DNA of 14,692 nucleotides from an uncultured Lachnospiraceae bacterium (lineage in GTDB: Bacteria; Bacillota; Clostridia; Lachnospirales; Lachnospiraceae), in contig CAJUSS010000091.1 of NCBI GenBank assembly GCA_910588895.1, forward strand, positions 1 to 14,692. The letters run 5' to 3'. The notes under the pieces were generated by a model, which worked only from the letters and a program-made list of their open reading frames with translations, searched no databases and had not been told where the DNA came from. Every line of letters starts with the position of its first letter. The stretch's first letter is position 1. This document shows, piece after piece, positions 1-8,000 of the stretch. The translations under genes were made by a program, and so were the position numbers.

Positions 1-241
1 CTTTTGTGACAGGCCCCTCCCGGAGCTGCTTTAGCCGGCTGTCCTTTTGATCTGTTGCCTGCCGGCTGCCCAGCATCCGAAGGCCCGGATCCCCCTCAAG
101 GGGGACCGGGCCTTCGGGTGCGGACGGGTGACCGATCATGCGCCTGCACCTATACAACAATTGGCGTGGGGGTGGATAGTAACAGATCTTGAAAAAAATT
201 TTTCCAGGGGAGAGATGAAATGTTTTTTTTAAGGACCCTTG
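1..241. other. Left-edge non-coding stretch
   Basis: I see no convincing gene here. All three forward frames from the left edge stop within about 50 bases. One reverse frame stays open to the edge, but it runs through the long hairpin at 77-117 and resembles nothing I know. The recognisable content is that hairpin, an A7T5 run near 192-203 and a T8 run at 223-230 just upstream of the promoter at 242-250. A gene may end to the left of the window. Confidence 0.5.
77..117. other. Long GC-rich hairpin, unassigned
   Basis: A 12-base arm (CCGAAGGCCCGG, 77-88) is mirrored perfectly at 106-117. Inside it a second perfect block of five C and five G surrounds a TCAA tetraloop (96-99). The stem is therefore about 17 bp, interrupted only by AT on one side and A on the other. 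Neither strand has a T-run after the stem, so it is not a textbook intrinsic terminator. It could be an RNA-processing or stability element, or a repeated extragenic palindrome. Confidence 0.6.
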
Positions 242-250
242 TGGTATAAT
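242..250 (+). promoter_or_regulatory. Extended -10 promoter upstream of the pilus regulator
   Basis: TGGTATAAT is a perfect TATAAT preceded by an extended -10 TG. No good -35 sits 17 bp upstream, where the sequence is mostly the T8 run at 223-230. Transcription would start near 257, about 12 bases before the dyad at 269-304, so that dyad could be an operator or an early terminator for this promoter. The next gene on the strand is the regulator at 586, giving a leader of about 330 nt if transcription reads through. Confidence 0.6.
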
Positions 251-268
251 GCTTTTAGATCGTTGGTA

Positions 269-304
269 AAAGTGACAACCAAATCATACGTTGGTTGTCA
301 CTTT
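269..304. promoter_or_regulatory. Dyad element 1 (operator or early terminator)
   Basis: Two perfect 14-base arms (AAAGTGACAACCAA at 269-282, TTGGTTGTCACTTT at 291-304) flank an 8-base loop. A T-rich run (ATTTTATTG) follows, so in RNA it could act as an intrinsic terminator. In DNA it lies in the initially transcribed region of the promoter at 242-250, a usual operator position. The second dyad at 419-450 has nearly the same sequence, which favours a protein-binding site over an isolated terminator. Confidence 0.65.
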
Positions 305-418
305 ATTTTATTGTATATTTTTCCTCATCTGCTATTTCTTCCCGGGATCGATCCGTTCGATCTCCATATTTTTTCACGGATCTCATCTCCAGTTTTTTCT
401 TTTATTTCCCAAATTTTG

Positions 419-450
419 TGTGTCAACCAAAGTATACTTTAGTTGACACA
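419..450. promoter_or_regulatory. Dyad element 2 (operator-like palindrome)
   Basis: This is a 32-bp near-perfect palindrome: outer arms TGTGTCAAC and GTTGACACA enclose a perfect 12-bp core, AAAGTATACTTT. Only the 428/441 pair (C and A) breaks the symmetry. Both arms contain TTGACA when read outward, so the element could overlap -35 boxes in either direction. On the + strand I see no convincing -10 at 16-18 bp; on the minus strand a weak TAAAAG lies 16 bp away. Compared with dyad 1, 15 of the first 18 positions are identical. Confidence 0.65.
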
Positions 451-571
451 TTTTGTCGTCTATCCCAGGATACGGGATAAAAGATAGGATCTGGATAGTG
501 CCGGATCGATCGAGAGGACATGCGATGTACAGAAAAGGCGGAAATGGCCTGACTGCAGGTGGAAGAGAAAA

Positions 572-579
572 AAGGAGGG
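572..579 (+). promoter_or_regulatory. Shine-Dalgarno that fixes the regulator start
   Basis: AAGGAGGG lies 6 bases before the ATG at 586. A longer frame could begin at GTG 559, but that codon has no ribosome-binding site and the strong site would then lie inside the gene, so 586 is the better start. Confidence 0.85.
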
Positions 580-585
580 AGCGAG

Positions 586-1896
586 ATGGACGGATCATAC
601 AAGAGTTTTTACGCCCGGTTCTTGGGTGATTTTTCTCTGTGGTATGGGGAGCGGGAGATCAAGATCGACCGGAACATCCAGAAACGATCGATCCAGTTCC
701 TCCTGCGGCTTTTGCGGGCCGGAGCCAGCGGAGTGGAGCGGGAAGAGCTCCTTGCGATGATCCGCCTCACAGAAAAAGGGCAAAAGAAGCGGCTGAACAA
801 TTTTTATCAGCAGATGCATATCCTGCGGACGGCCGTTTCCCGCCAGGAGCTGCCAGAGGGAAGATATATCGTGTCCCAGGGGACCAGGTACTATTTTTCG
901 CCAGATCATGGAGTAAAAACAGATGTGGGCCATCTGGATGGATTGATCGAGCAGATGGAGAAAGGCGGCCCGCGGGATGACAGCTATATGGATCTTTGCA
1001 AAGCGTACTGCGCGGATTATGGCGGCGAGTTCCTGCCTATGCTGACCGGAGAAGAGTGGGTGACCATGGAAGGAGCCGTTTATCAGAAATGGTATAACCG
1101 ATGCTTGGATGACCTTTGTACATATCTGAGCGCACATGGAGAGTATGAAAAGATGCTGGAGCTGTGTACCAAAGCCAGCCAGATCCATCCCTATGATGAG
1201 TGGCAGGCAAAACAGATCGAGTGTCTGATGGCTATGGGTCAATATAAAGAAGCGATGAAGGTCTATGAGGAGGCTACCGAGTATCTCTATAAAGATCTGG
1301 GGGTCACATCGCTGGACCGGGTGGTCGCCAGATATCAGGAAACCCATAAAAAGGAAACAGGACGGCATGGGATCCACTGCCTGGCCGGGCTGGAGCCAGG
1401 GGAAGGAGCAGAAGGTGCCGACCGTCCATACCAGTGCAGCTTTCCCAGTTTCCAGGATGCTTACCGGATCATCGTGCGGCAGAGAGCGCGGCAGGGCCCG
1501 GCAGGCCTGCTCATGCTATGCACCCTTCGCCAGCTTGTTCCGGCAGATCAGGACCAGAAGGCGGCAGGCCGGAAGACTTTAGAGCAGAAGATGCTGTGGC
1601 TAAAGCAGGTGCTGATGGAGGGACTGCGGACCTGCGATGTGTATACCCGCTACAGTGAGAGTCAGTACCTGATCTTATTGATCGGCGCCGGACGTGAAGA
1701 TGGAGCGCGGATCGAAGCTCGTCTGGAAAAGTCCTGGAAGAGGATGATAGGCAGAGGGGCGAGCTTGGATATCGTCATACAAGGAGCTGGAGAGGACGAT
1801 GCAGGGGAGTGGAGAGATGGAGAAGGGGACATTTGTGGTGCATGTCGTCAGCCAGGAGAACGCCACCTGGCAGGGGCAGGTCACATGGCTGGATGA
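586..1896 (+). CDS. BTAD-family transcriptional regulator with degenerate GGDEF-like C-terminus
   Basis: This is a 436-residue cytoplasmic protein, probably the transcriptional regulator of the pilus cluster downstream. An OmpR-type winged helix fills roughly residues 5-105 (opening FLGDFSLWYGER). A helical BTAD/TPR-like region spans about 112-255 and includes the typical LYKDLGV stretch near its end. Residues ~282-385 have the layout of a GGDEF domain, but the signature is replaced by SESQY at 357-361, so no cyclase activity is expected; such tails occur on clostridial BTAD regulators. The last 26 residues (G/E/R-rich) overlap the next gene in another frame and look like incidental read-through. 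The start at ATG 586 is set by a strong ribosome-binding site. The two dyads upstream are candidate sites for autoregulation, which is inference. Confidence 0.85.
   Translation: MDGSYKSFYARFLGDFSLWYGEREIKIDRNIQKRSIQFLLRLLRAGASGVEREELLAMIRLTEKGQKKRLNNFYQQMHILRTAVSRQELPEGRYIVSQGTRYYFSPDHGVKTDVGHLDGLIEQMEKGGPRDDSYMDLCKAYCADYGGEFLPMLTGEEWVTMEGAVYQKWYNRCLDDLCTYLSAHGEYEKMLELCTKASQIHPYDEWQAKQIECLMAMGQYKEAMKVYEEATEYLYKDLGVTSLDRVVARYQETHKKETGRHGIHCLAGLEPGEGAEGADRPYQCSFPSFQDAYRIIVRQRARQGPAGLLMLCTLRQLVPADQDQKAAGRKTLEQKMLWLKQVLMEGLRTCDVYTRYSESQYLILLIGAGREDGARIEARLEKSWKRMIGRGASLDIVIQGAGEDDAGEWRDGEGDICGACRQPGERHLAGAGHMAG
1803..1809 (+). promoter_or_regulatory. Internal Shine-Dalgarno for the overlapping small gene
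   Basis: AGGGGAG lies 7 bases upstream of ATG 1817, inside the regulator coding sequence. It selects 1817 over the in-frame ATG at 1799, which has no comparable site. Confidence 0.6.
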
Positions 1897-1981
1897 GAAG
1901 AAGACACTCAACTTCCGGAGTATGCTGGAGCTGATCAAGTTGATGGATGCGGCTATGGAGGAGAAAAAGAAGCTGCTATAG
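1817..1981 (+). CDS. Small conserved protein of pilus/sortase loci (function unknown)
   Basis: This 54-residue protein has no signal peptide or membrane segment. Its core reads FVVHVVSQENATWQG, then VTWLD, then NFRSMLELIKLMD. From memory, short proteins with this NA(T/S)WQG plus FRS-x-LEL-x-LMD pattern recur in Clostridia, often near BTAD-type regulators and surface-protein loci; I know of no assigned function. It lies one frame off the regulator and overlaps its end by 80 nt, so the two are probably translationally linked. The alternative start at 1799 would add six residues. The giant adhesin begins 95 nt downstream. It could be a regulator accessory or a small fold that assists the locus, but neither can be shown from sequence. 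Confidence 0.75.
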   Translation: MEKGTFVVHVVSQENATWQGQVTWLDEKKTLNFRSMLELIKLMDAAMEEKKKLL

Positions 1982-2062
1982 ATCATGGAGCAGATGGATG
2001 TATGGCCGGTATGGCCGTCCGCCCATCAGCGATGTGGGCTGAAGGGCGCTCTAAAGGGAAAG

Positions 2063-2070
2063 AGAGGGGA
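2063..2070 (+). promoter_or_regulatory. Shine-Dalgarno that fixes the giant adhesin start
   Basis: AGAGGGGA sits 6 bases before ATG 2077. The frame opens earlier at ATG 2002, but that codon has no ribosome-binding site. From 2077 the protein begins with a normal basic n-region followed by the signal-peptide core. Confidence 0.75.
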
Positions 2071-2076
2071 TCAGAT

Positions 2077-5000
2077 ATGCAGGATAAAGAAAGGATACGC
2101 AGGCGCAGGACGGGCATGGACGCAAAACGGCGCTGCAGTGCGTTTCTGTCTGCTATGCTCGCTGCGGTGATGACATTGAACATGCCGCTGAGCGTTCTTG
2201 GGGCTGAGGGGATAGAGGCCTTTGCCTCTGTCAGTAACAGCAAAGCCGCATCGAAGAGCGATGCAGGAGAGAAGGGAGATGGGTCGGGAGCGGACAGAGG
2301 GAGCCATTCGGAGCCTCTGGATATGGAAGAGGGCTGGATGACCGCGAAGAACGCCGAGTACCGGCCTGGGGCCAGACAGGATGTGGATATCTATGTCATC
2401 GCCGAGGACAATGACGTGGTCCCGGGGAATATGTCCACCATGCGGATCTACTTGAAGAACAATACCGGCAGCGCGATCGCGGACGGCACGCTGAGCTTCA
2501 CCGGCAGCCGCATCAGGAAAGAGGACGGTGTATTTACCGAGATCAGCAAAACAGGCATGGCCGGCGGCGCGAGCATGGACACAGCTGGTGGTCTGGATGT
2601 ATATGAGGGCCTGGATGAGGATCGTCTGGATGAGATCGAAGCCCTGGAGGCGGAAGCCTACGCCAGGGAGTTCGGAAAAGATGAGGACGGAGAGGGGCTC
2701 ACAGAGCTCACCGGTCTTTATCTGGAGCCGGGACGGCTCCACGAGATCGAGTTTGCGTTCTATACCGATGACGGAGCCGGGGACGGCAAAGCTTATGTGG
2801 ACTTTAGATTCCAGGGAGAAGGCGGGGAAGGAAAGATCCGCTCCTCCGAAAAGTTCTACTACAGCATCGGACTGCCATCTGTGAACATCGAGCTTTTGGA
2901 TGGGCAGGCGCTGGAGACCGGAGTGGAACATGAGCTGTCCATCTGGATGAGCGCCCCCAGCTGGACCGACTATGAGGTGGAAGAAGTACAGATCCCGGTG
3001 GAGAAGATCGGATCCGCCACAGCGGCAGAGGTCAAGGCGGAGACAGAGGCTGAAGCTGAGGATACTGGGGATGACAAGACTGGGGCAGAGACCGCCGGGA
3101 CAGATGGGAGCCAGACCGAGGCCGCCAAAGCTGAGAGCGGGGCGGAAGGCACAAAGGCGGAGGATGCCGGATCGGAGAGTGTGGATACAGGCACAGAGAC
3201 GGAGGGAGCCGGGGCTGAGGATGTCCAGACCGAGGCCGCAGGCACTGAGGAGGTACAGGAGAAAGAGACCGGGGCCGCGGGTACTGAGGAGGTACAGGAG
3301 GAGACCGAGGCCCAGACAGAGGAGGAAACACAGGAAGTCTACATCATAGAGGATGAGGCTGTGCCGGTGGTCGTTGAGACTGGGGCTGCAGAGGATCTTG
3401 CCCTGGGACGTTCCGCCAGGGTCCCCGCAGTCGTATGTGCGCCGCTGATGCGGACGGAGGATACCAGCATCCTGGCAGCAGGATCCATGGAGACAGAGGC
3501 CAAAGATCTAACAGAGGATGCCGTACAGGAGACCTCCGAAAGGAAGACAGCCGCGGAAGTTCCCGCAGAGACAAAGCCTGCCCCTCCGGCAGACCCTGCA
3601 GGGCAGGAGAGCGAAGGCACAGCTTTGGCCGCCCCAGAGAGCACGGCAGCGGAGGATAGGACAGCAGCGGAAGGCGGGGATACCGCACAAGATAAGATCA
3701 TAGAGAACAGCACAGAGGTTGCTGTTAAAGAGGACAGCACAGAGGCTGCTGTTGCAGAGGACAGCACAGAGGCTGCTGTTGCAGAGAGCGGGACAGAGAC
3801 GGCTCCAGAGGAGAGCGCTGAGGACAAAGCCGCCACGAAGGCCGGCGAGGAGGCCGTGGCCAGGGAAGCGGAACAGGCCGATCAGATAGCCCAGGCCTTG
3901 GCCATAAAGGAGTCGAAGGTCTCCTATACGGTAGAGGTCTTTGGCACAGAGTTTAAGAAATTCCGCCCCAAGAAGATTGCTGAAGCGGAGGACATCGGCT
4001 GGATCGCCTGTCTGTATCAGCTGGCAGAGGACGCAAGACCTGGCGTCTACTACGGAAAGGTCACGGCAAATGGTACATGGCAGAAGCGCAGCTTCACCAC
4101 CAGCCAGGGTTTCCTGTTTGAGATCACAGGGGAAGGCGCCATCACCTTAAAGAGCAAGCTGGACGGCATGTCCGTAGAGGTCAGCGGACCGGTATCCTCC
4201 TTCCCGGAGGCCGATGAGCTGGAGCTGTTGATAGAAGCGCTATCCCGGGAAGAGCAGGAGGCGGTAGAGGAGGCTCTGGACGGAGAGGGAATGCCTTATG
4301 CCGCTTTTAGCCTGAGCCTTTTAGCCAACGGCGAGTCCGCCGACACCCAAGGTCCTGTGACCGTTAAGATCAGCGATCAGACGATCAAGGAGGACACCGC
4401 GCAGATAGTAGCAGCCCAGGAAGCCCAGGCAGCGGCGGCCGCTTCCATGGCGGAGCAGGCGGAAGGATCTCGAGCAGAGACCGAGCCTCAGACAGAGACA
4501 GAGCCACAGGCAGAGGCCAGCGTCCGAAAGGGACCGGGGGCGGCTGGCAAGATGAAAAGCAGGGCGCTCCTGGCGGGGGACGGATCCCTGCTGGAGGGAG
4601 AAGAGAAGAAAGAAGAGGACGAGGAGACGGTCATCGCAAACAGCAAGGCGGCGAACCTGACCCTGATGAAGGTAGATACCCGTTCGGCGCAGACAAAAGG
4701 ACTGGAGGCCGGGGTCACCGAGAGCGGTGCGCTTCTGGCGGAAACAAGTGAGATCATGGCGACCTATGCGGTGACCAGGGAGGGGGAAGGAGCCGGAGAG
4801 CCGGAGGAGACGGACACTCCCGGGGAAACGGATCCAGCCGTCATCCACGAGATGGTCGCTGCGTTCGCAGAGCTGGTAAACACGATCTATAGCGGGTACT
4901 TTGACGATACTGGAAATGTGTATAGAGCGGTCGGATCTTTGCATACGGCGATCGAGGAGGCCGGTAAAAAAGAAGAGCAGATCTTGCGCGCTGCCCCGGA

Positions 5001-8000
5001 CGCAGGGGAGACGGAGGACGTGTTCAGCAGTGCGTCCGACCGATTAAGTGAGATCCGGAACGCTTGGGAAAGTGAACGCAGCGTATTTGACGGATATCTT
5101 GAAAGGTTTAAGCAAGAGGCTGAGGGGGATACGGCTTGGTCCGCGCATTTTACAACGATACAGGATGCCCTGCGCTGTCTGGACCGATATCAGTATGGAT
5201 TTTCAGAAGAAGAGTATGCAGACTATCATTCCCAGTTGATGGGCGGACAGTTCCGGGCGGCGCTCAGAGAGATGGGAGAGCAGTTAGCCCATATGGAGCC
5301 GGAGGCTCTTAAGGAGGTGGGACTGTCAGAGCTTATCGAAATGATCGAGAGCTTGGAAGGCTTTAGGTCTTATTATCTGGACCCAACGGATCCGGAAGTG
5401 ACAGCCGGAACGACAGAGGAGGAGCGGGAACAGGCGACAAAGCTCGCAGGAGACTTTGCGTCTATCCGGGCAGCCGTTTTTCTGGAAAGGGCAGAGCGAT
5501 TAAAACAAGAGGTTAAAGCGGACACGGACGGAAGCTATTCCGGCTATACGGGTTACCACAAGTTCTCCATTGCTATGGATGATGTCTGCAGACTGCAGGA
5601 TGAAGAGGCGGATATCGATCTGGATGAGGAGACAAAGGCGAAAGTGGCAGCCGCCCGTGAAGAGCTGAAAGCCTTGCGTTATCAGCTCTCTACAGCGATC
5701 ACACCAGATGCGCTGGAGGCTTTTGAAAAGTTCAGAGCAGACTATGAGGCGCTGATGCGTGAGCATGAGGATCCGGAAAGCTATGCAAAGTGGGAATGGG
5801 AGAACACGGAGGACCGCACCGGTACACGAGACCGTATCAAAGCGCTCTTTAGACTGGCGGATATACTCCCGGCAGAATTGTTTGAGCAGATAAAAGAGCA
5901 GCGGGCAGAGTTAGAGAGGATCTTGAGTGAGGAGGCCGAAAAGGAATTTGAGCGCATACTGGAGGTGCTGGAGGAATGGTATAAAGCGCCGGAAGAGGAG
6001 CTTGATAAGGATAAGATGGTAAAAGCGGCAGAAGAGCTCTTGGGATATTTTTGGTATACGCAGGAGCAGCTGGAGCGGCTGGAGCTTCTTAAGAATGGGA
6101 ATAAGTCACAGGATGCGGACCGATTTGTAGAAGCTGCGCGGGCATTCATAAAGAAGATCACAGATGGCTTTGCGGACAATTTTACCACCGAAAATGGAGA
6201 GGTCCTGGTCTACGATCTGCTGACCGCATACGAGGCGGTGATGGAGGCCTACGAAGGGCTGGATGGCGCAGAGCGATCGCTGCCGGAGGTAGAGACGGAA
6301 AAGGAAGCGCTGGATAAGGCTTGGGGAGAGATCGATGACAAGTATAAGGAGATCGATCCGGATCTCTATCGCTTTTTAAGAGCCGTATATGCATTGCAAA
6401 AACGTTACGACGGACTAAAGGGCAAAGAGCAAGAAACGTATCCCTGGAACCTGCAGTTGGCTTATGAGGGATGCTTAGATCAGAAAAGCGGGTTCGAAGA
6501 GAAGTTTAGCGACAATGCGGACTTTGTGAAAGCGGCTCCGGTCCTAGAGGAGATCGGGAAATGGCTTGACAGCTTGAAAGAGCTGGCGGCAGAAGATGAC
6601 GGACCAGGAGCAGGTACCTATATCGCAGGCAGTGAGCCGTGGGACGAAACGGCATCTATCCCCCAGACGACTATGGAAAATGCAGCGGCATTCCAGCAGT
6701 TGGCCGAGACTATGGAAGACGGTCTGGCGGGTATATATGCGATGTGCGAGTGGATACAAGAGCTGACGGAACGATATTACAATGCTACGAACACGGATGC
6801 TGATCGAAACAATATCCGACTAGAGATCGATCAGCTCCTCGTGGAGATCGATCGGGTCGCTAAGAGCACGGAGTATGACAACTGGTACGGCCTTGTAGGC
6901 GGTGATGCCTATGCCGTGACCGCTTTCCAGGATCGGATCGATAACCCGATGAAGATCCAGATCCCCTCGATGACCGTGAGCGGCCTGGGCCTGCAAGGGT
7001 TGGGAGTCCTGGACAGCCAAGACGCGGAGATGATCCAGACGGCGGTAGCAGATGCCCTGGAGAAGATCGCGGAGACCCGCGCGGAAGTGGGTGCCAGAAA
7101 AGATCTTTCCAATTACATTGCAGATGCGATGCAGAACTGGGGGTGGAGTGGAGAAAATGATACAGCAGGGGATGAGCATGCGTTTGAGACGTCCGTAAAA
7201 CAGTATCCCCCTATCGATCTGGGAGAGGAGAACGATGCCATCCCGCCCAGCCTTGACCAGGCATTGGACCTGATCACCAATCTCCAGATTTTCGAAGGCA
7301 CATTGAACACAGAGCATGATATGCTGCAGCGGATGAACGAGATCGCGGCAAAATGGGTGAATGATGCAGGGCAGACGACAGATGTCCCGGCGGTGCGGGC
7401 GAAGCTGCAGTCCTTATCGGAAGGGCTGACTTTTCTGGCAGAGTATGTGAGCTATAAGGGCTGGCATGGTCTTGGAGGTACAGGCAGGCTGCAGGTACCC
7501 ATGGGCTGGCCTGGATATATGGATGGAGAAGAAGGGGGTACCTGCACGTATGAAGGTCATATCGATATCCCGATATCAGCTGTAACAGCAGAAGATCTAG
7601 GGATAGGGACGGTTACCGGCACAGAAGGAGCCGAGGCGATGCAGGCTTCCATCTTAGCGGCGATCGGCAAGGTCGGCTTGCAGCGATCCATCTTTGGCGC
7701 GTGGCAAAATACGTGTGAACATATCGTTAACCTGTGCGAGATAAGGATGTCTGGCGTCCCCTTGTTCGGAAATGAATTTGACAGGGGAGAGCTCCCGCAT
7801 GTGCCTATACGGCTGACCGGTGCATTTGACAAGATATACAAAGATATGCAGGACCGCATTTATGAACTGGAGGTCAGGAAAGCGGATGGAGTGAACACAG
7901 AGGAGGATAAGAGGAGTATCGATATCGAGATCCAGGAACTGGAGAAGGGCGTAAATGTCCTGATCGACCTGATCAAGACAGAGGTGGCGGTCACTCCATT

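Noticed and set aside
8..48. Possible terminator (GACAG-CC pairing with GG-CTGTC, then CTTTT)
   Set aside because: The stem is short and bulged with a long loop, and the T-run is only four bases; too weak to call.
1..76. Reverse-strand frame open to the left edge
   Set aside because: It extends through the long hairpin, has no ribosome-binding site and resembles no protein I recognise.
443..472. TTGACA in dyad 2 as a + strand promoter
   Set aside because: No acceptable -10 lies 16-18 bp downstream.
520..552. Ten-codon leader peptide before the regulator
   Set aside because: The purine-rich stretch is only one base from its ATG, too close to serve as a ribosome-binding site, and nothing suggests an attenuation mechanism.
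2071..2931. Long antisense frame opposite the adhesin start
   Set aside because: It is a by-product of G/C-rich codon use in the adhesin, with no plausible domain or ribosome-binding site.
3703..3810. Short CRISPR-like array
   Set aside because: The units are directly tandem with no spacers and are in frame within a coding gene.
3032..3836. Antisense Pro/Ser/Ala-rich frames opposite the low-complexity region
   Set aside because: These are mirror images of A/E/T-rich codons; composition alone explains them.
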